Position numbers and translations under genes: made by a program. A DNA stretch of 64,000 nt. Source: Myotis daubentonii (taxonomy: Eukaryota > Chordata > Mammalia > Chiroptera > Vespertilionidae). Positions 32,491-42,700 of the stretch are shown in pieces. The number at the start of each line of letters is the position of its first letter. Position 1 is the first letter of the stretch. The DNA is taken from the NCBI RefSeq assembly GCF_963259705.1, contig NC_081841.1, forward strand, positions 120,041,033-120,105,032, read 5' to 3'. Below the pieces are notes generated by a model. It saw only the letters and a list, made by a program, of their open reading frames with translations. It was not told the origin of the DNA and made no database searches.

Positions 32491-33403
32491 TCCTATATAG
32501 TAAAGGGGTAATATGCCTCCCAGCACCGGGATCAGCGGAGCCGAGAGGCCTCCTGGCCCCTGGAGCAGCGTGACAGGGGGCAGTGCCCAAACCCCCTGAT
32601 CACCCTGTGGCTCTGTGTGTGACAGGGGGGTGGGGCCACAACCTCCCTATCCGCCCTGCTCTGTTTGTGACAGGGAAGGCACCCCAATCCCCTGATCGGC
32701 CCTGCTCTGTGCCTGATAGGGGAGAACTCCCCAACCCCCTGATCGGCCCTGCCCTGAGTGTGACAGTGGCGGCGCCCCAAACCCCTGATTGGCCCTGCTC
32801 TGTGGGTGATAGAGGGCGGCGCCCCAACTGCCCCCCATGGGTCCTGCTCTGTGTGTGACGGGGTAGAGCCATAACCTCCCCATCGGCCCTGCCCTGAGTG
32901 TGGCAGGGTGCGGCGCCCCAACCCCCTGATCTGCCCTGCTCTGTGTGTGACAGGGTACGGAGCCCCAACCCCCCTGATGGGCCCTGCTCTGTGAGTGACA
33001 GGGGGCAGCGCCCCAACCCCCTGATTGTCCCTGCTCTTTGCATGACAGGGGGTGGCGCCGCAACCTCCCCATCAACCCTGCCTTGAGTGTGACAGGGGGC
33101 AGTGCCCCAACCCCCCAATCGGCCCTACCCTGAGCCTGACTGAGGGTGGCATCGAAACCTCCCAATCTGCCCTGCTCTGTGCATCACAGGAGGCGGCGCC
33201 CCAACTCCCCAATCAGACCTGCTCTGAGCCTGACCAGGCGCTGCACCTAGGGATTGGGCCTGCCCTCTGCCACCTGGGAGGAGGCCTAAGCCAGCAGGTT
33301 GTTATCTCCCAAGGGGTCCCAGACTGCGAGAGGGCACAGGCAGGGCTGAGGGACCACCCCCCTCCCCCCTGAGTGCACAAATTTTTGTGCACTAGGCCTC
33401 TAG
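32491..33403 (+). mobile_element. HeliBat-type Helitron containing a 47-bp minisatellite
   Basis: Starts TCCTATATAGTAAAGGGGTAATATGCC; ends GTGCACAAATTTTTGTGCAC (hairpin) and TAGGCCTCTAG|T. 913 bp, of which about 660 bp are tandem repeats. The long arginine/glycine-rich antisense frames (172 aa each) are repeat artefacts. Confidence 0.9.
32570..33235. repeat. Minisatellite, ~14 copies of a ~47-bp unit
   Basis: The core (C/T)GGCCCTGC(T/C)CTG followed by TGTGTGTGACAGGG recurs near 32604, 32655, 32698, 32745, 32790, 32838, 32885, 32932, 32978, 33027, 33074, 33121, 33168 and 33215. Spacing settles to exactly 47 bp in the right half. Each unit also has a GGCGCCCCAACCCCC block. Confidence 0.9.
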
Positions 33404-33764
33404 TCTATGTAATAAAAGCCTAAGCTACTGTTATGGTGGAACAACCAGAACAACCGGTCACTATGATGTGCACTGACCATCAGGAGGTAGATGCTCAACG
33501 CAGGAACTTCCCCCTGGTGGTCAGTGTGCTCCCACAGGCTTAGCGCCGCTCAGCCAGAAGCTGGGCTCAAGGCCCGTGAGCGCAGCAGTGATGGTGGGAG
33601 CCTCTCCTGCATCCAAGGCAGCATCAAGGAACAGTGAGCTGAGCAGTAAGGAGCAGGAGCAGGCAGGTAGTAAGGAGTGAGGGGTCCTGGACTGCGAGAG
33701 GGCGCAGGTTGGGCTGAGGGATACCCCCCTGTCAGTGCACAAATTTTGTGCACTGGGCCTCTGG
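33404..33764 (+). mobile_element. HeliBat-type Helitron, third of array, CTCF-like motif
   Basis: Starts TCTATGTAATAAAAGCCTAAG; ends with AAATTTTGTGCACTGGGCCT and CTGG (mutated CTAG). It shares the CACTGACCA(C/T)CAGG...CCCCCTGGTGGTCAGTG inverted block with the Helitrons at 12964 and 40277. The right arm (33507-33520, CTTCCCCCTGGTGG) keeps the CTCF-like core; the left arm is degraded. Confidence 0.85.
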
Positions 33765-33964
33765 TATATTAATACAAGTGCACAAGCCTGCACCTAGACT
33801 ATGTGCCTGGGTCTGTGCTCAACTCTGTTAAAATTGCACTTGGCATTGTTGCTATTATTCCTCAGGTTTAGAATTTGAAGCATGTCCTATGTAGGAGAAC
33901 AAACCAATGCTATATTTTATTCTTTATTTAAATTTAAAATAAGAGGGAAGACCAATTATTTTAT

Positions 33965-34060
33965 TTTCTAGTGAATTCTAAAACCCCTGAAAGTGGGGAC
34001 ATTTTATTTGTCTTTGTATTCCCAATACCAGAACACCATGTTTATCCTGTTAGATAAATT
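33965..34060 (+). repeat. L2-like LINE 3' fragment
   Basis: TAAAACCCCTGAAAGTGGGGAC followed by ATTTTATTTGTCTTTGTATTCCC and CCAATACCAGAACACC, an L2 3'-end pattern. Confidence 0.45.
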
Positions 34061-34376
34061 CACAATATATACTGTGTTTCTTTGATATTCCAGGAAAACC
34101 ACTCTTCAAGTGGTTGGTTTGGGTTTTTTATGTTTTTGATTGTTAGGTATTTTTCCCTTAAAAAAATTATGTTTCTTACAAATATGAGTAGGAAGAAGAA
34201 ATACTGTCAGGGAGAAAGTGGTTTTAAGATCTGGAAAGGACCTGAGAGAAAATTTTTATATGCTTAATTTACATGAGGTCAGAGAGAAGTAAAATCATGT
34301 CACCTGGAGAAGAGACAGCACCTGCCCATGTTTGCAGAGATCACCGGGAAAATAAAAATCCACATCTCCCTTCCTA

Positions 34377-34382
34377 CTTAGC
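34377..34382. repeat. Left target-site duplication of solo LTR (CTTAGC)
   Basis: CTTAGC is repeated exactly at 35207-35212. Confidence 0.9.
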
Positions 34383-35206
34383 TGCCGGGAGCCGGTCCAT
34401 CCTTGCTGTTTCAAAGGACCTGGCATATATGGCATACTGTTCTTAAAATATTTGCTCACCTTCTTGGCACTATGTGTTTTAACCAAGGTCTCCTCTCTGA
34501 GAAAGGTTGTTTCCCCAGGTAGGGATTTTCCCCTGAAGTTAGGGAGGGAATAAAACCCCTCAACTAAGTGCCAGGCGGGTAATTAATCACTTTAACTATG
34601 AACAATCATGCTTAAGCTACATAATCTTTACTCCCTGGAATGGAGATAAGAAATGCCCTAACCTTTGTAATAGAGATTGATAGGATTGAATCAACTGGTA
34701 TAAATACAGATGTAACAAGACAGAAAGAGACAGAACTTAGAAGACAGAACTTAGAAGACAGAACCAAGAGAGACAGAACCTAGGCACAGAACCTACACAG
34801 AATGTTCTCTAGAGACAGAAGAACTTCGCTGGAGAGAATATGGCAAAAGATCCTGGACAGAAACTGGCCTCAGAACCTAGAGACAGAACCTAGTGAGAGA
34901 ACATGGCAAAAGATCCTGGACTGAACCTGATTACAGAAATTGGCAAGAGAACCTGACTAGAACCTGGACAGAACCTGGCTGTAGAACCTAGCGAGGGAAC
35001 ATGGCTACAGAACCTGGCTGGAGAACCTGGAGAACCTAGCAAGAGAAGATGGACACAGAACCTGGCTAGAGATCCTAACCAGAACTTGGCTGGAGATCCT
35101 GGCTAGGCTGCTGATCAACTGAACACTGTCTCCGTGTCCTTCCTTCTTTGCCGACTTGGTCTACGCCTTTGGGAACCCCTGGACCTGCTGGGGTTGGACC
35201 CTGGCA
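34383..35206 (+). mobile_element. Solo LTR, class II endogenous retrovirus
   Basis: TGCCGGGAGCC...GGACCCTGGCA, flanked by the 6-bp duplication CTTAGC. TATA-like GGTATAAATACAG near 34695 would start transcription upstream of a ~380-bp region built from degenerate AGAACCTGG(C/A)... repeats (34730-35110). Same family as 8113-8875 (opposite strand). 824 bp versus 763 bp, most of the difference lying in the repeat number. Confidence 0.92.
34730..35110 (+). repeat. Degenerate ~20-bp tandem repeats inside LTR
   Basis: Many copies of (AG)AGAACCTGGCT-, AGATCCTGG- and GACAGAACTTAGAA-type units. The same region is present, with a different copy number, in the LTR at 8113-8875. Confidence 0.75.
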
Positions 35207-35449
35207 CTTAGCAGGTAAAAAATGAAAGGAATGGAGGTTACTGAGGGCAGTCTTTGGGCAGCAAAGCCTCACCTGAAATGTACCTGCCAACCAGAGGTTC
35301 ACCTGTTTTGGGTTATAATTAGCAACCCTGCCAACACTGCTTTCCCCATGAGAAAACTGAGGCCAAGACAAGTTGTGGTATTGGATTAGGCCAGTTTCTC
35401 TGCACCAGCCCTCCTGCCTACCTGCATCTCTGAGTGGATTTGTCTGCAT

Positions 35450-35855
35450 GGGCTGTTACTGCAAGGCCACAGAATGGGTAGCTTAACAACAAAAGTTTAT
35501 TTTCTTAAAATAGAAATAAATCAATAAATTCATTTTTTCAGAAATTAATTTTCTTGACTTTCTAGGAAGTCCAAGATCAAGTTGATGTCTGTAAGGGCTT
35601 TCCCCTTGGGATGAAGATACCACTTTCTCACTGTGTGCTCACCTGGCCTTCCCTCAGTGCTGCACAGGGTGGGAGAGAAGGGGGAGAGAGAGAGCTTGCT
35701 GTCTGGTATCTCTTCTTATAAGGACACTAATCCTGTTGGAACAAGGCCTTACCTTAATGACTTCATTTAACTTTAATTACTGCCTTAAAGCCCCTTCAAA
35801 TATGGCCACACTGTGAGTTAGGTTACAACATATGAATTTTGGAAGAACACAAATA
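35450..35855 (-). repeat. MLT1-type (ERVL-MaLR) LTR, antisense
   Basis: In reverse: GCTGTTACTGCAAGGCCACAG, AACAACAAAAGTTTATTTTC, GGAAGTCCAAGATCAAGTTG, TCTTATAAGGACACTAATCC, AAGGCCTTACCTTAATGACTT and AACATATGAATTTTGGAAG, in the standard order. Confidence 0.7.
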
Positions 35856-36115
35856 TTGAGTTGATGACAGAGAGCATGCAGAGCTTGTGTGGCTCAGAGC
35901 AGATACTCTCTATAAAAAGTGAACAAGAAGCCACATTTTAAACCACAAAATGAATATTTTCTAGTCTCACAATTATGTTAGGCATTAGGTGGGCCCATGG
36001 CTTTTTGTCCTTATGTGGCAAAGATACAGAGTCAATATCTATTCAAGGTCCTTTCCATCAAATTTGAAGCCAAACTCCAAGCCTTTAGATATCAAGCCCA
36101 GGACTGGAAATATCG

Positions 36116-36285
36116 CTGTGAGACAGCTCTCCGTAGTCCTGCCAAATGCAGCTGCTGATTTGAGTAAGGGGACTTCTGTACAGTTGGTCACTCTTTCTCT
36201 TGGCCATGGACATCTGGGACCCATTGGTCAGCCCCAGGAGAGGCCTGAGACCATGGACCCTTAAATGCTACTGCACTCAGCTAAA
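36116..36285 (+). repeat. Unidentified repeat, copy 2 (partner at 21469-21643)
   Basis: About 170 bp aligned in the same orientation to copy 1, with shared blocks GTAGTCCTGCCAA, TGCAGCTGCTGATTTGAG, ACTTCTGTACAG and CACTCAGCTAAA. Possible LTR fragment, since AATAAAATCCTGACCTG follows at 36330. Confidence 0.7.
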
Positions 36286-37104
36286 ACCATTAGGCAGAGG
36301 GCTGGTGGCATGCTTCCAGTTGTCCAAAATAAAATCCTGACCTGACCTTGATTCTGTCCATCTAGCCTGCACCATTCAGTGAGTACTGCCAGTGTCATTA
36401 CAGGAAGCTTGAATGGTTCTACTTGTTTTGCCAAGTAAAATCTTATAAGAAATAAGAGGAAAAGATGATGTATGTGACAAAACAACAATAGAGTATTCTA
36501 ATCTCCCAGCTTTTTTCCAGGTCACCCTCCCACAACTAGAACTAGCAGGAATCCTTAGTTGTCCTAAATGCCTTTGTCTATTAAATATGAAACACTCATT
36601 TGGGAAGGAAGGATCATTCCTTCATATCAACAAATATTAGTCCTTCTGTGGAGTACTCTGAGTTCCTTTCTCAGACACTGGATACATTGCACAAACATTT
36701 CTTCGCAAGCCCCTTCCCAGAAGCTGTTTTCACCTCTGGATTCACATTCTGGATTTTGCTCCCATTTTGATGATGCTTTTCAAACAGTTGGATGCCAAAT
36801 ACACTACTGAATTTAGTCTCTCCTTCACCTGTAGGCTCCTCAGCTTTAAAAGGGAAGCAATTTTTTTTCTTAGCCTTTTATGACAATGGTAACATTTTTC
36901 CACAACAGTAAATATGGTTCTTTTACAGAATAACTTATTCTGATAAAATATGAAAAATGCATAGTGATGTCAAGTCACTGACTCAAAGACTAGAAATACT
37001 AAACAGGGAACAATTTTACAAAGGACTTTCACATAAGGGAAGCTAATAAGAACCCACAGACCCTGAAGACATGAGCCAGAATTGAATACAAGTTATTAAT
37101 ATAA

Positions 37105-37265
37105 ACTTTGGAGTCATATGGACCTGGGTTAGAGTTCTAGCTCTGCTACTTACCATCTGTGAGAACTTGGGAAAATTACTTAAATTTTCAACTTTAGATT
37201 CCTCTTTTGTGAAAGTGAGATAATAATTCCACCTTACAAGGCTGTTGGGAACTCAATAAAGTCAT
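37105..37265 (+). repeat. MIR SINE
   Basis: GGAGTCATATGGACCTGGGTT, CTAGCTCTGCTACTTACCATC, TGTGAGAACTTGGGAAAATTAC and TTGTGAAAGTGAGATAATAA are standard MIR blocks in order. Confidence 0.75.
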
Positions 37266-37342
37266 GTGATGGTTTCCTTAGCCCCCTCTCCATAGAACAA
37301 TCAGCTGAGAGCTTTAAAAAATACAAGTGCTTAGGTTCCTAT

Positions 37343-37762
37343 AGTGGATTGAATAATGTACCCCCAAATTTGTGTCCATGTGGAAACTTAGAATGTGACC
37401 TTAGTGGAAAAAGGGTCTTTGAAGATATAATTAAGGTAAGGATCAAGATTAGATCATCCCAGATTAGGGTAGACACCAACTAAGTTCAATGAGAATGTCC
37501 TTGTAAGAAACAGGGGAAAAGACCCAGAGAAACACAGCAAAGAAGGCCATGTGGAATGGAGGTATGGATTGGAGTGATGTGTCTATAAGGTAAGAAATGC
37601 CCAGACATAGAAAGGAAGGTTTATCCCTGTGTCTCTAAAAAGGAACCAACCCTGCTGAGACCATAATCTTGGACTTCTAGTCTCCAGAACTTAGAGAATA
37701 TATTTCTGCTGTTTTAAGCCACCAAGTTTCTGGCAATTTGTTATGGAAGCCCTGGGAAACCC
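37343..37762 (+). repeat. MLT1-type (ERVL-MaLR) LTR
   Basis: TGGATTGAATAATGTACCCCC, GAATGTGACCTTAGTGGAAA, GGGTCTTTGAAGATATAATTAAGG, CTTGGACTTCTAGTCTCCAG, TTTCTGCTGTTTTAAGCCACC and TTTGTTATGGAAGCCC appear in canonical order. Confidence 0.75.
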
Positions 37763-37825
37763 AGAGACTGTGATGTAATTATTGTCATTGAATATGTCTA
37801 GGGTGCTTGCCAACAATTGTTCTAG

Positions 37826-38445
37826 ATCTGTGATAGCTACAGCACCATAGCCACTAGCCACATGTGGCTATTGAGCACTTGAAATATGAATTGAGATATT
37901 TTCTAAGTGTAAAATACACAATAGATTTCAAAGACTGTAAAAAAGAAAAGTAAAATATCATTAATAATTTTATATTAATCACATGTTGAAATAATATTTT
38001 AGATATATTGGATTAGTTGATAAAAGTTTGAATATATCCTATCTAATAAAAGAGTAATATGCAAATTAACTGTCACTCCAACACAAAGATGGTGGCAGCC
38101 ATAGCCACAAGATGGCAACGCCCAGTCCTCTCAGCCCCACTGGAGTCTTCCAGTCCCAGGGGGCGGCCGCTGAGAGCAGGGCCTGCTTGGCCATCGCCCT
38201 GGCAACCCGGAAGCAGCCAAGCTGGCCCCACATACAGCAGAGAACCATTGGGAGCAGGCCTAAGCCATCAGTAGGACATCCTCTGAGGGCTCCTGGATTG
38301 GAGAGGGTGAAGGTCCTAAGGGTCCCCCGCCAGCCTCCCATGCACAAATTTCATGCACTGGGCCTCTAGTTTTTATATAAATTCACATTAATTTTGCTTT
38401 GTTTTTCACTTTTCAAATATAGCTACTAGAATATGTAAAACTACA
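37826..38445 (-). mobile_element. MER1-type hAT-Charlie element, split by a Helitron
   Basis: CATAGCCACTAGCCACATGTGGC, GAGCACTTGAAATATGAATTG and TATCATTAATAATTTTATATTAATC (37826-38036) continue after the Helitron as TTTCACTTTTCAAATATAGC and TACTAGAATATGTAAAACTACAC (38370-38445). The order matches reversed MER1B. A non-autonomous ancient element. Confidence 0.75.
38037..38369 (+). mobile_element. HeliBat-type Helitron inserted in MER1
   Basis: Starts TCCTATCTAATAAAAGAG then TAATATGCAAATTAACTGTC; ends AAATTTCATGCACTGGGCCT and CTAG|T. 333 bp. Insertion lies between A and T of the host MER1 element. Confidence 0.92.
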
Positions 38446-39121
38446 CATGAGACACAAATTGTATTTCTCTTGGACACTGCTATTCTAGGCACTGGAAATA
38501 TAGTGTTGAACAAAGTTCCTGCCCTCAGGGCCTTGAATTCCAGCACTTTCCCTGGGACAGGACAGCAGACAGTGGTCAGGGAAGACCTCCTCATAGGGTA
38601 TGTGATTCACCTGACAGGGTCTGTAGGACATTTTCTGAGCACCTGTTGCCTTGAGCTCCTAAATTCCCAACTTCAGGAAGCACCATGGGACACCCCTCAG
38701 TAGGGACTTTTGCCTCATTAAAGGGTCCATTTCCCATTCACTGGCAAGATGTCAGTAACTGATTCAGATTTCCTTCCTGTTTCCTGCTGGTGGGATGGGT
38801 GCCTGGGAAGAGCAGACACACCTGCTGTTATCTCAAAAACTCTGCAGGGACAGCTCCTTTGTCAGTAAGAATTGAGGACAATGATATGCCCATTTGATTT
38901 GCTTACCAGTTACATGAAAAGTTTCTTAAAAGGAAAGGAAAGATAGTTTTCATGCTCAAGCATTGTTCTGTCAATTCCATTCTAGAAATTATCTGAAAGA
39001 TTACTTCAACATGAGTTGAACCAGAATAAATCATAGCAATGTTCTAAGACAATCATGTCATCTGCAATTATAGGTAGTTTTACTTCTGCTTTTCCATTCT
39101 GGGGTGCCTTTTATTTCAACT

Positions 39122-39575
39122 TTCCTGCAGCACTTACTGAATGCATATTTGTGCCAGACACTGTGCTAGTGTTTTATTTGAATTACTAGAGGCCCAATGA
39201 ATGAAATTTATGCAAGAGTAGGCCTTCCTTCCCCCAGCTGCTGGCACCAGCTTCCCTTTGGCACCTGGGACCTGGGCAGCCCGCAGGCACCCAGGACTTG
39301 GCCTGGCTCCCCTCCACCCTGGCTTTGTCCAGAAAGACATCCAGAATGATGTCTGGTCTAATGAGCATATTACCCTTTTATTATTATAGATTTCACTAAA
39401 TTCTCCAAAGAACCCTATGAAGTAAGTGGCACTATCAACCACATTTATGGGTAAGTTAACTTGGCCTGAGAGAGGTTTTAAATGGCCCACTGAAGTTACT
39501 TAGCTAGTAAGTGACAGAAGAGGGATTTGAACTTATATCTGTCTGATTGCACAGCCCATGGTCTTAATTTGAACT
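39122..39575 (-). repeat. MIR SINE, antisense, split by a Helitron
   Basis: Left part 39122-39185, right part 39391-39575: CCAAAGAACCCTATGAAGTAAG, CATTTATGGGTAAGTTAACTTGG, TACTTAGCTAGTAAGTGACAG and GGATTTGAACTTATATCTG are reversed MIR blocks. Confidence 0.7.
39186..39390 (-). mobile_element. Short HeliBat-type Helitron, reverse orientation
   Basis: Starts CTAGAGGCCCAATGAATGAA after an A; ends GAGCATATTACCCTTTTATT-ATTATAGA. 205 bp, near the minimum size with both termini. Confidence 0.85.
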
Positions 39576-40054
39576 TTCAAGGTTGCAAACCTAAGCTTCC
39601 TCTCAGGTAGGAAGGGAGGAGTTCTCTGGACCTTTCAAATGGGGACAGGGCCAAAGGGCACCGAATGACTTTCCAGGAAAACTGGAGACCCAAATGGCTG
39701 GGTTGCCATGAAGACAGTACTTCAAGCTTGAGGATACTATCCAGCCTTCAGTATACCCAACCCACTCCACCCTCTGCAGTCATGTGTAGGGTTATTCCTA
39801 AGAACAAAGACTGAGAGGGAGGAAAAGGCAAACTTCAGAAAAGGAGCTGGCTCCCTGATGGTGTCTATGGTAGTAAGACAAAGGGTGGAAGACACACAAA
39901 GTGACTACTCTCTTTCTGGGTGGTGCTGACTGAGTATAATGGCAGAAGACTGTTCTGAAGTGCTTTGTCCCAGAGAGTTATAGAAAAAATATAATAAATG
40001 TCCATGTAGCTAAATCCAAATATTCAGAATATTTGTACAGAAGGAAAGAAAACT

Positions 40055-40262
40055 AATAAGCACTGTGCATCCACTTTAACATCCATCCTCACATATATTA
40101 GTAACGTAATCCTTTCACTTGCCCTGTGAGGGAAGCAGCTATTTTAAAGAAGAGGCAGCTGAGGGTCAGAAAGGGTTATAACTTGCTGAACTCACACAGT
40201 TAACAAGTGGCAAACCTAGAGTTTATCTGATATCTACCTCTCACCTTGCGCTGTAAGTCCTT
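40055..40262 (-). repeat. MIR SINE, antisense
   Basis: TTTCACTTGCCCTGTGAGGGAAGCAG, GAAGAGGCAGCTGAGGGTCAG and TGCTGAACTCACACAGTTAACAAGTGGCAAACCTAGAG are reversed MIR blocks. Confidence 0.65.
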
Positions 40263-40276
40263 GCAACTGATGCCTA

Positions 40277-40965
40277 TCTATGTATATAAAGCCCTAATAT
40301 GCAAGTAGACCAAATGGCGGAACAACCAAACAACCGAACAACAGGTCATTATGACATGCACTGACCACCAGGGGGCGCACGTGGAACATAGCAGGCATCA
40401 GCATGGTAGCATGGTGGAGCAGGTGAGTGGGAGCGCCAGACCAAGGCGGGGTGGGGCGGGGCACCAGTCACTGTCATCAGGGCGAGCCTCTGATGGTTAC
40501 TGAAAATTCTTTGCTCCTGCACGCCGCAGTCCTGCCCTGTGCTTGCACAAGCTCCCAGAGCCTGGCACTGGCCCCAATCACTCAGCACTGTGAGTGGGTG
40601 CGAGTAGCAGCTGCCAGCCCTGATTGGCCCTGAGGGCTTCTCCACCTCCCCCTGCTCCTGAGTGGCAATCAGGGCAGCAGCTGCCACTCATACCTGCTGC
40701 TGGTGCCAGCCCCACTTGCACCCGCTATTGGCGCCAGCCCCAATTGCTCCATGCTTGTCAGCAGGTGCGAGTGGGGCCAGTGCTGTCAGCATGTGGGAGT
40801 GGCAGTGGCAGGAGCGAGGCTGCCAACAGGCAGGGGACTGGGGGCCTTGGCAGGATGGGCCAGGCAGGGCATGAAGGATGGGCAGAGACCCGCTCCTGTG
40901 CCTACTGTAGCCTCGTGGCCCACAGTTCCTTTCAAGGTGCATGAATTTGTGCTCTGGGTCCCTAA
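40277..40965 (+). mobile_element. HeliBat-type Helitron with strong CTCF-like motif
   Basis: Starts TCTATGTATATAAAGCCCTAATATGC; ends AAGGTGCATGAATTTGTGCT and CTGGGTCCCTAA. 689 bp, non-coding (GC-rich frames on both strands are shadows). Shares GGTCATTATGACATGCACTGACCA with the Helitron at 33404. Confidence 0.85.
40365..40378 (+). promoter_or_regulatory. CTCF core motif (predicted)
   Basis: CCACCAGGGGGCGC is a full match to the well-known CTCF core. It lies within a Helitron, at the place where relatives carry one arm of the inverted CTCF-like pair. Occupancy is inferred only. Confidence 0.6.
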
Positions 40966-41095
40966 TATGTAGATAATTTCAAAAAAATCAATGTTCAGTT
41001 TCTCAACTTCCATATATTTTCTCTCCTAAAAGTTAATTGGCCTGAGAACAAGCATTTGTGTTTTTGCCATCTCCCCTGCTACAATTTTTATCTTC

Positions 41096-41694
41096 TATTT
41101 TTTAAAATTCTTTATTGTTTAAAATATTACATATGTATCCTTTCCCCCCCATTGACCTCTCCCTGGCTGTTCCCACCCCCCTAGCACATGCCCTCAACCC
41201 CCTACTGTCTGAATCCATGGTTTATGCTTATATACATGCATTCAAGTCCTTTGGTTGATCTCTTACACTGCCCTCCCTTGCTTCTTCTCCTCTGAGGTTG
41301 GTTGGTCTGTTTGATGCTTCTATGTCTCTGGATCTATTTTTGTTCATCAGTTTATGTTGTTCATTATATTCCACAAATTAGTGAGATCATGTGGTATTTA
41401 TCTTTCTCCAACTAGCTTTTATTCTGCTTAGCATAATGCTCTCCAGGTCCATCCATGCTGTTGCAAATGGTAAGAATTTCTTCTTTTTTACAGCAATGTA
41501 GTATTTCATTGCTTAGATGTGCCACAGTTTTTTAACCCACTCATCTGCTGATGGGTACTTAGGCTGTTTCCAGATCTTAGCTATTATAAATCGTGCTACT
41601 ATGAACATAGGGGTGCGATATTCTTTCTGATTGGTGTTTCTGATTTCTTGGGATATATTCCTTGAAGTGTGATTACTGGGTCAAATGGGAGTTC
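41096..41694 (-). mobile_element. L1 fragment (3' end), antisense, left part
   Basis: Reverse complement of the L1 3' region: the tail-side AAAATTCTTTATTGTTTAAAATATTAC matches the end of the 23-28 kb L1 in reverse. CCACAGTTTTTTAACCCACTCATC, GGCTGTTTCCAGATCTTAGC and GATTACTGGGTCAAATGGGAG follow. Interrupted by the provirus at AGTTC and resuming at 48155. Confidence 0.9.
41690..41694. repeat. Left target-site duplication of provirus (AGTTC)
   Basis: AGTTC here and at 48155-48159 flank the two LTRs. Joining the flanks across one copy restores continuous L1 sequence. Confidence 0.85.
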
Positions 41695-42051
41695 TACCGA
41701 GGCTAAGACCAACAGTAGTTAACATATTAATGTGATATTCAGCAGGGCTGAAAATCAGCATAATATTGCCCTGCTGCTGGCCAAATGGCTCAAGGCAATC
41801 TCCTAACATGAAAATCCTTTTACTGTTTACCAAACTTTACCTTTGATATGCCTGTATGCATTCCTACAGGGCAAATGTGTATTCAAGTGAATAAAAGCAA
41901 ACGGGACCGAGAAGTCAGAGAGCCTCTCCACTAGAGAAAGGTTTCTGCCTGGCCCCCGATGTCTTCTAAATTCATATTTCTTGTCTAGTGCATTCATTTG
42001 TGTGTGGCCCCTTCTCTAGATCCTGAATCCTTGCTGCAAAATGTTGCGGCA
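41695..42051 (+). mobile_element. 5' LTR of betaretrovirus-like provirus
   Basis: 357 bp, paired with 47792-48154. I count roughly 25 differences by eye, so integration is old. GAATAAAAGCAAACGG (41890) contains an AATAAA polyadenylation signal. The terminal TG has decayed to TA and the 3' end is CGGCA. It is followed three bases later by a primer-binding site. Confidence 0.92.
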
Positions 42052-42054
42052 TTC

Positions 42055-42072
42055 TGGTGCCCAATGTAGGGC
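42055..42072 (+). other. Primer-binding site, lysine tRNA type (diverged)
   Basis: TGGTGCCCAATGTAGGGC lies just downstream of the LTR. It differs at a few positions from the Lys(1,2) tRNA-complementary site used by betaretroviruses. Together with the pol remnants this places the provirus in class II. Confidence 0.8.
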
Positions 42073-42240
42073 ATCTAGAGAAGATTTGCCTGAGCAAAAA
42101 ATGAAGAAAAAAGGAAATTCACTGGAAAGGTGGGAGGTTCACTGAAAAGGTGGGGCAATTCACCATGCAAAAAGCCCATGCCAGCTTTGCAGTCACAAGC
42201 TGTAAGTGGACGGGAATGTCTTTTATTTCAGCCAGATTAT

Positions 42241-42700
42241 AATGGGGAAGAGTTCGGAAAAAAGGCAAAAACATCATTGTAAATTTTTAGCTTGTATGTT
42301 CAAGGATAAAGGAATTAAGATGTCAAAAGGTACTCTCTTAAACCAGGCTCAAGGAAAACAAGTGCCCTTGTCATCTTTAATATGTGGGCTCTTGTTAGAA
42401 CTGCATTATGCCCAATTTATATTGGGGATCAAAAGTCTATAATACCTAAGGCCCCGGATCCTCTGCCTCTAGTGTGGAAAGGCTCAACAGCTAGAGAAAA
42501 TGGGGCTAGCAGTCCTTTTACAAAAGTACTCTTTAATGCTTTGTCTGAAAATTACCATATGATGTCTTGGTACAGGCAGATTTTAGCAAAAATAACTTTA
42601 GTCGCCAGTCAATGCTATGGAGAGCAGAATATGATAAGATCTGTGAACAACAGGCCTGCATTCTGGCTGTAAGTCCCAGGCAATATAAAATATCTGAAAG
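42241..42700 (+). pseudogene. Provirus gag N-terminal (matrix) remnant
   Basis: The first ATG frame after the leader (42241) starts MGKSSEKRQ, the position and style of a myristoylated betaretroviral Gag start. The sequence shifts frame near 42435 into the 42382-42672 frame, ending in ...PAFWL. Beyond 42700 no gag homology is readable. In an intact virus this protein targets the membrane and assembles particles. Here it is broken and short, and the identification rests on position plus general resemblance. Confidence 0.5.

Noticed and set aside
32600..33165. Two overlapping 172-codon minus-strand frames
   Set aside because: They translate the 47-bp minisatellite; since 47 is not a multiple of three, all frames cycle through the same unit. 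Glycine/proline/arginine-rich output with no domain.
32570..33235. Regular direct repeats resembling a CRISPR array
   Set aside because: Units are contiguous with no unique spacers, diverge gradually, and lie inside a eukaryotic Helitron.
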